A stretch of 64,000 nt of DNA from SYFY01 sp031385325 (lineage in GTDB: Bacteria > Pseudomonadota > Gammaproteobacteria > Pseudomonadales > Azotimanducaceae): contig JANNBJ010000044.1 in the NCBI GenBank assembly GCA_031385325.1, forward strand, positions 31,014 through 95,013. The letters run 5' to 3'. A program made the position numbers and the translations under genes. Positions 1 through 8,182 of the stretch are shown here, piece by piece. Below the pieces are notes generated by a model. That model was not told the DNA's origin. It saw nothing but the letters and a program-made list of their open reading frames with translations, and did no database searches. Numbering within the stretch: the stretch's first letter is position 1; each line of letters starts with the position of its first letter.

Positions 1-749
1 ACGGTATACGTCGCGACGTTGCCGGAGCCTGATACCAGGCAGGTGCGGCCCTCGAGGCTCTCACCCCTGTGAGCCATCATGTTTTGCATCATGTACACCG
101 CGCCATACCCTGTGGCTTCCGTACGGATCTGGCTACCACCGAATTCAAGCGCCTTGCCGGTGAGCACCCCCTCAAAGCGATTCACGAGGCGTTTGTACTG
201 GCCGAACATGTAACCCACTTCGCGGGCACCAACACCGATGTCACCAGCGGGTACGTCAGTATCCGGGCCGATGTGGCGAGACAGTTCAGTCATGAATGCC
301 TGGCAGAAGCGCATGACTTCAGCGTCGCTCTTGCCCTTCGGATTGAAGTCGGAGCCACCTTTGGCGCCTCCCATCGGCAGGCTGGTGAGGCTGTTCTTGA
401 ACGTCTGCTCAAAGCCGAGAAACTTGAGAATGCTCTGGTTCACGGAGGGGTGAAACCGGATGCCGCCTTTGTATGGACCAATCGCATTATTCCACTGGAT
501 TCGCATCCCACGATTCACACGCACATGGCCGGCATCGTCCTGCCAGCTGACCCTGAAGATGACGATGCGATCAGGTTCGGAAAGGCGCTCAAGGATCTGC
601 ATCTCCTTGTAGTGTGGTTTGTCGGCGATGAACGGGATGATGTCGGTGGCGACTTCATGTACCGCCTGATGAAATTCGGTTTCATTCGGATTGCGCCGGA
701 TCAATCCCTGCATGAAGTGTTCAATCGCCTCGTCGTGCGTGCTCATCAT
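1..749 (-). CDS. gdhA: NADP-type glutamate dehydrogenase, N-terminal part (gene runs off the left edge)
   Basis: Translated on the minus strand, the region gives about 249 residues of a hexameric bacterial glutamate dehydrogenase, which interconverts 2-oxoglutarate plus ammonia and glutamate in the cytoplasm. Family hallmarks are visible in order: GPYKGGIRFHPSVN (substrate-site lysine loop), MGGAKGGSDFNPKGKSD (catalytic lysine region), the PAGDIGVGAREVGYMFG segment, and the start of the Rossmann domain (GRTCLVSGSGNVA). The C-terminal part of the nucleotide domain lies outside the window. The start is one of two consecutive ATGs (749 or 746), behind a GGAAGGAAG ribosome site. The NADP preference is inferred from resemblance to E. 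coli-type GdhA. It is transcribed away from the cytochrome cluster, with which it shares a 218-bp divergent spacer. A second, unrelated-size NAD-dependent enzyme is encoded at 28008-32738. Confidence 0.95.
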   Translation of the reverse strand, partial: MMSTHDEAIEHFMQGLIRRNPNETEFHQAVHEVATDIIPFIADKPHYKEMQILERLSEPDRIVIFRVSWQDDAGHVRVNRGMRIQWNNAIGPYKGGIRFHPSVNQSILKFLGFEQTFKNSLTSLPMGGAKGGSDFNPKGKSDAEVMRFCQAFMTELSRHIGPDTDVPAGDIGVGAREVGYMFGQYKRLVNRFEGVLTGKALEFGGSQIRTEATGYGAVYMMQNMMAHRGESLEGRTCLVSGSGNVATYT

Positions 750-905
750 TGGTGCTTCCTTCCGTGTGTGTAGAACCCGTTTGTTCACGTCAAGCGTACT
801 CCCGGAAAGCCCGCGTGAACCAGTCGCCGGGAAGACATCCGTAGTTAATGGACACGAACGTAAGTAATTCGAGCGGAGACTTTTGTGGGTTACGCCGATT
901 CAGAC

Positions 906-933
906 TTCACACGGAGCGCTCAGTGAGTAGACT
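906..933 (+). promoter_or_regulatory. Possible sigma70-like promoter for the cytochrome cluster
   Basis: TTCACA (906-911) and TAGACT (928-933) are separated by 16 bases, 34 bases before the ATG at 968. The match to consensus is only moderate, so this is a candidate and not a call. Confidence 0.3.
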
Positions 934-967
934 GTGACGGGTCGGGGGATGCAGGGAGCAGTCCGGA

Positions 968-3529
968 ATGACACCGGGCCAAGAAGGCAATAACAACCAT
1001 TATCATGTCGCTATCGTCGGCTCAGGTCCTGGTGGTCTGAGCGCGGCGGCGCGAGCACAGTTCCATGATCGCCAGTCAGGTGCCAGCCGGGCGACGCATA
1101 TTCTGCTCGAAGGATTCAGCGCGCACGCCAAGACCATTCAGCAGTATCAGAAGGGCAAGCACGTGATGGCTGAGCCCGGGTTTCTCGATCTGCGCAGTGA
1201 CTTCAATTTTCAGGCCGGAACCCGCGAGTCGATTCTTGGCGGTTGGCAGGATGGGCTCGCAGCGCAAGGCGTGAACGTCCGCTATGGCGCAGAGGTGACC
1301 AGGGTCACCTGCCAGGACCACCTGTTCACCGTGTACATCGCAGATGGCACCACGGTGACCGCAGACAACGTGATTCTTGGCATTGGCACTGCCGGCAACC
1401 CGCGCAAACTGGGTGCACCGGGTGAAAATCTCCTGCTGGTGCAGTACCAGCTTGATGATCCGGATGAATTCAAAGGCGAAACCATCATTGTGGTTGGCGC
1501 AGGCGACGCAGCCATCGAAAACGCGATCGGTCTGTCAAAACAGAACCGCATCATCATCGTCAATCGTGGCGCCGAATTCAGTCGTGCAAAGGATGGCAAC
1601 CTCAATGCCGTACTCGCGGCGATCAATAATCCCAATCTGCCGTTTGACTGCCTGTATGAAAGCGGCATCAAGGAAGTGGTTGAGACACCGGACGGACCGA
1701 CGCCGATTTCTGTCACGTTCAATACGCCGGAAGGCGAAAAGGTCGTTCCTTCCCATCGTGTGATTGCCCGCCTTGGCGGTGTGCCACCCCGCAAGTTCGT
1801 TGAGGCCGTCGGTGTGGTGTTCCCGAATGACAAGCCCGATGCGATCCCGGAGCTGTCGCGCACCTACGAAACCAATGTCAAAGGTCTCTACATCATCGGT
1901 GCGCTGGCTGGTTATCCGCTGATCAAGCAGGCGATGAACCAGGGCTACGACGTGGTCGAGTTCATCCGCGGCAACATGGTCAAGCCAGCCGATCATCCGC
2001 TGCTTGAATACCAGTTCCACAGCATGCCGTTCATGCGCGAAGTGGACGATCTGCTGACGCTGTTTCAGCAACGTATTCCGATGTTCAAACAGCTGAATTC
2101 ATTGACATTCCGTGAGCTGCTGATTGAAAGCAATGTCATGGTCTCCTATCCACCAGGTGCGCTCCTGGAAGAGGCTCAGGAAAAACTTGCTGAACTGAAG
2201 CAGAAGCTTGCTGACAAGAACCCTCAGCCGCGTATGGCCAACCTCATTCGTGAAGGTGACTTCCTGTACCGGCAGGGTGAATACGCAGCCTCTTTTTTCA
2301 CCATCATCGAAGGCGAAGTCAGCCTCGAAGATGATGGTGTCACCCGCACGCTGGAACGCGGCCAGTTCTTTGGTGAATCGAGCCTGATCAGTGGCAGGCC
2401 GCGCATCGACAGCGCGAAGGCCGGGGCTGGTTGCATCCTGATCGAAACACCGCGTCGAACCATGGTGAAACTGCTCAACTCCAATGAAGAGGTGCGGGCC
2501 GGCGTCGACTGGATTTTTGTGGTGCGCGAACTGCGACGTCACTTTGCTCCCGATGCCACCTTCGCAGAGCTTCGGGATATCGCGCTGGCCTGTCCGATCC
2601 GGCAATTCAAAGCCGGGCAGGCGCTCTACAAACAGAACGATCTGGGTGCAGTGATGCATCTGGTGCGGCGTGGATCGATCACGTTGACTCGGGCTGCTGA
2701 CCAAAAGGCTGAAGCTGGGCGCGCCGATACGCTGGTTGCGGAACTGCGCTCTGGCGAACTGGTGGGGCAGATGGCGCTGATGGGTGATTCGGTGCGGCGG
2801 GAAACTGCCACCGCTACGGTTGCTACCGAAACCATCGAAATCGATCGCAAGAATTTCCTCGCCTTGATGAGCAAACGTGGTGCCAAGGTAGAAAGCCTGC
2901 AGCAACGTGTCAGCGAAAGCCTGCTGGCAGTATCGCAGATGGAAGTGCGGCAGGAATCGAGCGGACTCATGCGTTTCCTCATGGGCCAGGGTCTGGGTGA
3001 AGCGACCGATACCCTGATCATCGACGAAGCACTGTGTGTGGGCTGTGATAACTGCGAGAAGGCCTGCGCGGAAACCCATGGCGGGGTGTCACGGCTGCAG
3101 CGCAGCGCCGGCGCAACGTTTGCGCGGGTCCATGTGCCGATTGCGTGCCGACACTGTGAACATCCGCACTGCATGAAGGACTGTCCTCCCAATGCACTCC
3201 AGCGTGGTGTGGATGGTGAGGTATTCATCAATGATTCCTGCATCGGTTGCGGGAACTGCGAAAAGAACTGTCCCTACGGGGTCATCAAGCTGGCTTATCC
3301 TGCGCCGAAAAAACCACGGTTGTTGCAGTGGATCCTGCTCGGTCTTGGCAGCGGACCAGGTGAAGAGCCGGGTTACGAACCCACCAAGGAATCCAAGTCG
3401 CGTGGCAAACGGGCCGTCAAATGTGACGCCTGCATCAACCAGAAGACGGGGCCGGCCTGCGTAGCGGCGTGTCCGACTGGCGCCGCCAAGCGGCTCTCGC
3501 CCGATCAGTTCATCGAGCTGCTGGGGTAA
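968..3529 (+). CDS. FAD reductase / double cyclic-nucleotide-binding / four-cluster ferredoxin fusion
   Basis: This is an 853-residue cytoplasmic multidomain protein. Residues 12-335 form a thioredoxin-reductase-like flavoprotein with an FAD motif (GSGPGG, 18-23) and an NAD(P)H motif (GAGDAA, 177-182). No CxxC redox disulfide is visible, so it probably passes electrons elsewhere. Residues 425-500 are a cyclic-nucleotide-binding fold that keeps FGE and the downstream arginine. Residues 540-635 are a second, degenerate copy with VGQ in place of FGE. Residues 684-845 carry sixteen cysteines in four groups (690/693/696/700, 727/730/735/739, 758/761/764/768, 819/822/831/835), the pattern of four [4Fe-4S] clusters as in DmsB/NrfC-type subunits. 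The inferred role is to move NAD(P)H electrons through FAD and the clusters into the membrane cytochrome encoded 4 bases downstream, perhaps gated by cAMP or a similar ligand. Confidence 0.9.
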   Translation: MTPGQEGNNNHYHVAIVGSGPGGLSAAARAQFHDRQSGASRATHILLEGFSAHAKTIQQYQKGKHVMAEPGFLDLRSDFNFQAGTRESILGGWQDGLAAQGVNVRYGAEVTRVTCQDHLFTVYIADGTTVTADNVILGIGTAGNPRKLGAPGENLLLVQYQLDDPDEFKGETIIVVGAGDAAIENAIGLSKQNRIIIVNRGAEFSRAKDGNLNAVLAAINNPNLPFDCLYESGIKEVVETPDGPTPISVTFNTPEGEKVVPSHRVIARLGGVPPRKFVEAVGVVFPNDKPDAIPELSRTYETNVKGLYIIGALAGYPLIKQAMNQGYDVVEFIRGNMVKPADHPLLEYQFHSMPFMREVDDLLTLFQQRIPMFKQLNSLTFRELLIESNVMVSYPPGALLEEAQEKLAELKQKLADKNPQPRMANLIREGDFLYRQGEYAASFFTIIEGEVSLEDDGVTRTLERGQFFGESSLISGRPRIDSAKAGAGCILIETPRRTMVKLLNSNEEVRAGVDWIFVVRELRRHFAPDATFAELRDIALACPIRQFKAGQALYKQNDLGAVMHLVRRGSITLTRAADQKAEAGRADTLVAELRSGELVGQMALMGDSVRRETATATVATETIEIDRKNFLALMSKRGAKVESLQQRVSESLLAVSQMEVRQESSGLMRFLMGQGLGEATDTLIIDEALCVGCDNCEKACAETHGGVSRLQRSAGATFARVHVPIACRHCEHPHCMKDCPPNALQRGVDGEVFINDSCIGCGNCEKNCPYGVIKLAYPAPKKPRLLQWILLGLGSGPGEEPGYEPTKESKSRGKRAVKCDACINQKTGPACVAACPTGAAKRLSPDQFIELLG

Positions 3530-3533
3530 GACG

Positions 3534-4406
3534 GTGCTCTACGAAAACCTGCTGCGCTACCGATCTGCCCGATACCTCTGGTGGGCGCTGCTGCTGATTG
3601 CCGTGTGTGTGGGGATCTTTGTTACGCATGGACGGGCGGAACCACCAAACGGTGGAACGTGGCAGGGTTATACTCTCGGCACCATCGGTGCGCTGCTGAT
3701 TGTCTGGCTCACCTGGCTTGGCATTCGCAAACGCAGTTACAGTTCGACGGCAGGTACCGTACGCGGCTGGACTTCGGCACATGTCTATCTCGGTACGGCC
3801 TGCCTCATCATTGCTTCATTGCACAGTGCCATGCAGTTCGGCTGGAACGTGCACACCTTCGCCTACATCCTGATGTGCCTGGTGATCTTCAGTGGTTTTT
3901 TCGGGCTTTATGTCTACATCAACCACCCGCGCACGCTGTCGGACAACCGTCTGGGCGGATCGCGTGAATCACTGTTTGGTGAGCTCTATGATCTCAACGA
4001 ACGCGGACTGGAACTGGGTCGCCGGTGTTCGTCGGACGTTGAAAAAGCGGTGTCGAGCAGCATCGAACGTACCGCCGTTGGTGGCGGTGTTTATGCGCAA
4101 CTCTCGGCGCGCGATGCGTCGCTCATCTCCGTGGACGGGGGTAAACCGGTTCCGCATCCGGATCAGCAGATGGCTATTGATTACGTGGCGAACCTGATTC
4201 CGCGAGCCGAAAAAGTACAGGAAGTGGTCGCCCTGGAAGAACTGCTGTCGGTGCTGTGTCGTCGTCAGACGATTCTGCGCAGACTGCGCACGGATATTGC
4301 GCTGCAAGGCTGGATGCAGATCTGGCTGTATGTGCATGTGCCGCTGACGATTGCGCTCATCGGTGCGTTGTTCGTGCACATCATCACTACCTTTTTTTAC
4401 TGGTAG
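3534..4406 (+). CDS. Di-haem b-type membrane cytochrome
   Basis: This 290-residue inner-membrane protein starts with GTG 4 bases after the FAD/Fe-S gene. Hydrophobic segments lie at about 14-31, 45-63, 81-101, 107-130 and 262-288, with a cytoplasmic or periplasmic domain at 135-258. His83 and His97 sit on the third helix and His268 and His282 on the last helix. Both pairs are 14 residues apart, the spacing used for bis-haem b ligation in cytochrome bc1-type and related proteins. I infer a transmembrane electron relay between the Fe-S partner and the periplasmic multihaem cytochromes. No closer family name can be given from sequence alone. Ferric-reductase-like and succinate-dehydrogenase-like b subunits are the alternatives. 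Confidence 0.8.
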   Translation: MLYENLLRYRSARYLWWALLLIAVCVGIFVTHGRAEPPNGGTWQGYTLGTIGALLIVWLTWLGIRKRSYSSTAGTVRGWTSAHVYLGTACLIIASLHSAMQFGWNVHTFAYILMCLVIFSGFFGLYVYINHPRTLSDNRLGGSRESLFGELYDLNERGLELGRRCSSDVEKAVSSSIERTAVGGGVYAQLSARDASLISVDGGKPVPHPDQQMAIDYVANLIPRAEKVQEVVALEELLSVLCRRQTILRRLRTDIALQGWMQIWLYVHVPLTIALIGALFVHIITTFFYW

Positions 4407-4412
4407 GCCGCC

Positions 4413-6155
4413 ATGGAAGTGCTGCTCAGAGAGCGACTCAGGGCCGGAAGCCAGAACGAAGAGTTTCAGGATCGGGAGCTGTCGGGCGATCCGATTACCG
4501 TTGGTAGCGCACAGAACCAGATGCTGCAGCTGCTGGGTGCGGGTGTGCTGGGCCAGCATGCGGCCATTCGCAAATCCGGCAGCGATGTTGGCATCACCAC
4601 CAAAGGGCGGGCGCGGCTTCGTGTTGATGGCAAGGACGTCAAGTCAGCCAGACTCGCCGAAGGCGTAAGCGTCGAAATCGGTGGTCATCGCCTGACCAGA
4701 ATTCCGGCACCGGCCGGATTCGATGCGGCTCTTGAGCTGGTACGTAATCCGGATGTCGACAGTGCCAGTTTCGAACGCGCTTATCAGGCGAGTCTGAGCG
4801 ATACCTGGCTCAGCAAGCGGGTGCCCTCCTGGATACTGCTGGCACTGGTGCTGGCGATAGGACTTGCCATTCCCCTGTGGCTGGTGACGGACGGTAACGA
4901 CGCAACGCCTGATCCGGAAGCATCATTCATCACCGATGCGATCTGGACCAGTGGACCGCTGCACGCGATTCACAATCAGGCGATCGGCAACGACTGCCAG
5001 GCATGTCACACCGAACTCTTCAAGCGGGTACCGGATGAAGCCTGTGAAGCCTGCCACAAGAACGTTGCGGATCATGTTTTTGCTGGACATGCGTCGCTGG
5101 TGGGCAAACCGGTCGATCGTTGTGCAACCTGTCACAAGGAGCACAACGAACCCACCCAGCTGGTGATCACGGCTGACACCCTGTGTACCGACTGTCATGC
5201 CGAGCCGGCCACGCTCACTGACAAGATCCCGCACATGCAGCCGGTGACCGGCTTTGATGACACCAACCACCCTGCCTTCGAGATTGCGCTTGAGCGATCA
5301 ACGAAGGACGCGGATGGTACCTTCGTGTGGTCGACCACCGAAGCCAAACTGGAAGGGGCGGTGGAAAGCTCGAATCTGAAATTTCCGCACAAGCTGCACC
5401 TGGCGGGCAAAAAAGTGACCACTGCGTCGGGTGACGCAATGGTGTGTACCGACTGTCATACGCTGGCGGGTGATGGCGAACACTTCAAACCGGTGGTGAT
5501 GGAAGCGCACTGCCGGGATTGTCACGAGCTGACTTTCGACGCTGCTTCGCCAGCGCGTCAGTTGCCGCACGGGCAGCCGTATGAAGCGGTGGCCATCATG
5601 GAAGCCCACTTCATCCGTTATTACTCCAATCCCAGCAGCGCTGTGGTACCCAAACAACGAGAGCGTCGGCGCAGACCCAATCAGGCGCACACGCCGCGGC
5701 CGGTATCAGAGTGCTCGCAGGGCGCGACCCAGTGCGCGATCCAGCGAACCGCATCTGAAGCCGAGCAGCAGTTCACCGAGCGCGGCTGTGTGACCTGTCA
5801 CGAAGTTGAAGACAATGGTGGCCGCGATGTGTACACACGCTTCACGGTGCTGCCGGTGCGGCTGTCCCATGATTTCATGCCAACCGCGAAGTTCGATCAC
5901 CACTCTCATCTGACGCAGAAAGATGCGACCGGCGATGAAGCGTGTCTCACCTGCCATGCAGCGACCATGTCCGAGAAGAGCAGTGATATTCTGATTCCAG
6001 GGCTCGATAACTGCACGGCCTGTCATACCGATGAACATGGCGAGCAGAGCGTGCCGCTGGATTGTATTGCGTGTCATGCCTATCACCCGCTTGGGCACCC
6101 GCTTGGGCACCCGCTTGGCAAGCAACCTTTCGATTTTGTGGAGCGAAGTCAATGA
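4413..6155 (+). CDS. FHA-like domain / transmembrane anchor / periplasmic decahaem cytochrome c
   Basis: The protein has 580 residues. Residues 1-135 are cytoplasmic and contain an FHA-like strand pattern (about 28-98, with GVLGQHAAI and a VDGKDV turn). The usual GR arginine and NG pair are absent, so phosphopeptide binding is uncertain. A single membrane segment (about 138-158) follows, then a periplasmic domain with ten CxxCH sites (the first four at 195-199, 211-215, 237-241 and 258-262; the tenth is CIACH near the C terminus). Class c3-type multihaem proteins anchored this way take electrons from membrane partners. It lies 6 bases behind the di-haem b gene, and its stop overlaps the next start by ATGA. 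The tail ends in a three-fold HPLG repeat. An FHA-like sensor on the cytoplasmic side of a multihaem wire is unusual. Confidence 0.88.
   Translation: MEVLLRERLRAGSQNEEFQDRELSGDPITVGSAQNQMLQLLGAGVLGQHAAIRKSGSDVGITTKGRARLRVDGKDVKSARLAEGVSVEIGGHRLTRIPAPAGFDAALELVRNPDVDSASFERAYQASLSDTWLSKRVPSWILLALVLAIGLAIPLWLVTDGNDATPDPEASFITDAIWTSGPLHAIHNQAIGNDCQACHTELFKRVPDEACEACHKNVADHVFAGHASLVGKPVDRCATCHKEHNEPTQLVITADTLCTDCHAEPATLTDKIPHMQPVTGFDDTNHPAFEIALERSTKDADGTFVWSTTEAKLEGAVESSNLKFPHKLHLAGKKVTTASGDAMVCTDCHTLAGDGEHFKPVVMEAHCRDCHELTFDAASPARQLPHGQPYEAVAIMEAHFIRYYSNPSSAVVPKQRERRRRPNQAHTPRPVSECSQGATQCAIQRTASEAEQQFTERGCVTCHEVEDNGGRDVYTRFTVLPVRLSHDFMPTAKFDHHSHLTQKDATGDEACLTCHAATMSEKSSDILIPGLDNCTACHTDEHGEQSVPLDCIACHAYHPLGHPLGHPLGKQPFDFVERSQ
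6084..6119 (+). repeat. Three 12-bp tandem repeats inside the decahaem gene
   Basis: The unit CACCCGCTTGGG occurs at 6084-6095 and 6096-6107, and once more with one change at 6108-6119. It encodes HPLG three times at the protein's C terminus, just after the tenth haem site. The period is a multiple of three, so copy number can vary without a frameshift. Confidence 0.85.
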
Positions 6156-8182
6156 ACCTCCGACGCCGACCAATGCTGAACCTGCGAAACACCATTCTGG
6201 TGTCCGCGTGCATGCTTCTGTCATCGTGTGGTGGTGGAGGTGGCGGACACAGCAGCTCCGTTGGCGCGGACCCGACACCTCGGGCGTGTAACGGCAGTTG
6301 TGCGGATACTTCGTCGCTGCTGACCGTGGCGGATGTCCAGGGTGTCATCGCGCGTGCCGTGAACGAAGCCAGAGGGCGCAATGTCAACGCGACGATTGCA
6401 GTGGTTGACCGCGTTGGCAACGTGCTGGGCATCTGGCAAATGGCGAGGCAGCGGGTACACATCGCCACAGCCGTGAACAGCCAGGGTGTTGCCACCATCA
6501 ATGCCGGGCTTGAAGGGATCAATCTCGACGTCAATGGTGTGGATGCCGCCGCTGCGGTTGCGAAGGCGATTACCGGGGCGTACCTGTCCTCTGAAGGCAA
6601 TGCGTTTACAACCCGCACTGCCAACCAGATCGTGCAGGAAAATTTCAACCCGGGTGAGCGCGATCAGCCGGGTGGCCCGTTGTTCGGTGTGCAGTTCAGT
6701 CAGTTGCCGTGCTCGGATTTTTCACGCCGGTTCAATGGCACCACCGCCGATGCAGGGCCGAAGCGTTCGCCATTGGGTCTGTCTGCTGATCCAGGTGGTT
6801 TGCCGCTCTATAAGGGCGGCACGGCAGTGGGTGGTGTCGGTGTCATTGCAGATGGCCGGTATGGCATCGATGCGGTGATCAGTGATTTCGATCGCGATGT
6901 GGATGAATTGATCTCGGTGGCCGCCTCGTTTGGATTTAGCTCACCTGAAGATCGTCGTGCTGACCGCATTACAGTCGATGGCAAGACGTTCCGGTATACC
7001 GATGTTGACGTGAATGATCTGGCACGAACACCTTCCAGCGCGCCTGCGTTCAGTACACTCTCCGCCGCTGACGGTGGGCTGTTCGCACTGCCGGGCTACA
7101 GCCAGAACACGATCATCCAGGGCACCGCCTTCGGCACCGCGGCTTCAGGTATCCGTCCGGATGGTGATGTGAACTTTGCCGGTCGTGATGCCTTTGTTTT
7201 TGTTGATGCAAACAACAACCTGCGATTTCCACCCAGAACCGGCACCGATGCTGCGCTGATTGGCGCTGCCGCATTCAGCGCGAGCGAAGTTCGCACGGTA
7301 CTCAGCGAAGCGTTGGCCGTTGCCAACCGGGCTCGAGCCCAGATTCGTCGACCCGTTGGCAGCCAGGCCCGGGTCACGATCAGTGTGGTCGACACGACCG
7401 GAGTGATTCTGGGGATGGCGCGCACGCGCGACGCGCCGGTATTCGGTGCCGATGTATCACTGCAGAAGGCGCGCGCTGCGGCCTTGTTCTCGGCGGTGAA
7501 TTCCGCAACGTTCATTGCCAACCTGCCGGATGCCTTCTACCTCGGCTCCGGGCGCTCGCAGCGTCTTGGTGCCTACGTTTCTGCGGTGCAGTCGTTTACC
7601 GGTCGCAATAGCCTGCTGGCTGATGGGCAGATTGCCTTTGCCAATCGTTCGGTGGGTAATCTTGCGCGACCGTTTTATCCCGACGGACTTAATGGCAGTG
7701 AAGCCGGTCCGTTGAGCAAACCGGCCGGACAATGGAGTGTCTTCTCCAGTGGTCTGCAACTGGATCTGTCGATCAATGCCGTGCTGCAACACGTGCTGTT
7801 CCTGCTAGGTGCGTCACCCGACGTGCCGCAGAACTGCGCCGGTGTCGGTATCCTGCCGGGACCGACCGTCGTTGCGTCGACCGTAACAGAACTGCGCACG
7901 GCCAACGGCATCCAGATTTTCCCGGGTGGGGTGCCGGTGTATCGAGGTTCAACGCTGATTGGCGCTGTTGGTGTATCCGGAGATGGTATCGACCAGGACG
8001 ACATGGTTGCCTTCCTTGGCGTTTACAACGCAGGTCAAGCGATGAATGGCGCCTTTGGTCATGCGCCAGCGGCGATGCGTGCGGACCAGCTCAGACCGCG
8101 TGATGTGCGACTGCGTTATGTGTCGTGTCCCCAGTCGCCGTTCGTTGATTCCGATGCCACCAACGTCTGCGAGGGCAAGTGA
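6152..8182 (+). CDS. Lipoprotein with two HbpS/GlcG-type domains
   Basis: The gene encodes 676 residues. The ATG at 6152 overlaps the previous stop (ATGA) and gives a clean lipoprotein signal ending LLSSC at a glycine-rich tether, so longer upstream starts are rejected. Two copies of the GlcG/HbpS ('haem-degrading') fold are visible. Copy one has TIAVVDRVGNVLG and GGLPLYKGGTAVGGVGV. Copy two has TISVVDTTGVILG and GGVPVYRGSTLIGAVGV. HbpS-type proteins bind haem or corrinoid-like ligands or act as sensors, but the ligand here is unknown. Its place between two cytochrome genes and the outer-membrane barrel gene suggests an outer-membrane-anchored periplasmic or surface partner of the electron conduit, for example in haem handling. 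This is inference. Confidence 0.8.
   Translation: MNLRRRPMLNLRNTILVSACMLLSSCGGGGGGHSSSVGADPTPRACNGSCADTSSLLTVADVQGVIARAVNEARGRNVNATIAVVDRVGNVLGIWQMARQRVHIATAVNSQGVATINAGLEGINLDVNGVDAAAAVAKAITGAYLSSEGNAFTTRTANQIVQENFNPGERDQPGGPLFGVQFSQLPCSDFSRRFNGTTADAGPKRSPLGLSADPGGLPLYKGGTAVGGVGVIADGRYGIDAVISDFDRDVDELISVAASFGFSSPEDRRADRITVDGKTFRYTDVDVNDLARTPSSAPAFSTLSAADGGLFALPGYSQNTIIQGTAFGTAASGIRPDGDVNFAGRDAFVFVDANNNLRFPPRTGTDAALIGAAAFSASEVRTVLSEALAVANRARAQIRRPVGSQARVTISVVDTTGVILGMARTRDAPVFGADVSLQKARAAALFSAVNSATFIANLPDAFYLGSGRSQRLGAYVSAVQSFTGRNSLLADGQIAFANRSVGNLARPFYPDGLNGSEAGPLSKPAGQWSVFSSGLQLDLSINAVLQHVLFLLGASPDVPQNCAGVGILPGPTVVASTVTELRTANGIQIFPGGVPVYRGSTLIGAVGVSGDGIDQDDMVAFLGVYNAGQAMNGAFGHAPAAMRADQLRPRDVRLRYVSCPQSPFVDSDATNVCEGK

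Noticed and set aside
69..773. A 234-residue open frame on the plus strand at the left edge.
   Set aside because: It is antisense to gdhA, whose minus-strand translation is an unmistakable dehydrogenase. The plus frame has no family features.
6062..6151. An earlier start for the HbpS-type lipoprotein.
   Set aside because: It would bury the lipoprotein signal and overlap the cytochrome end by about 90 bases; ATG 6152 gives an exact lipobox.
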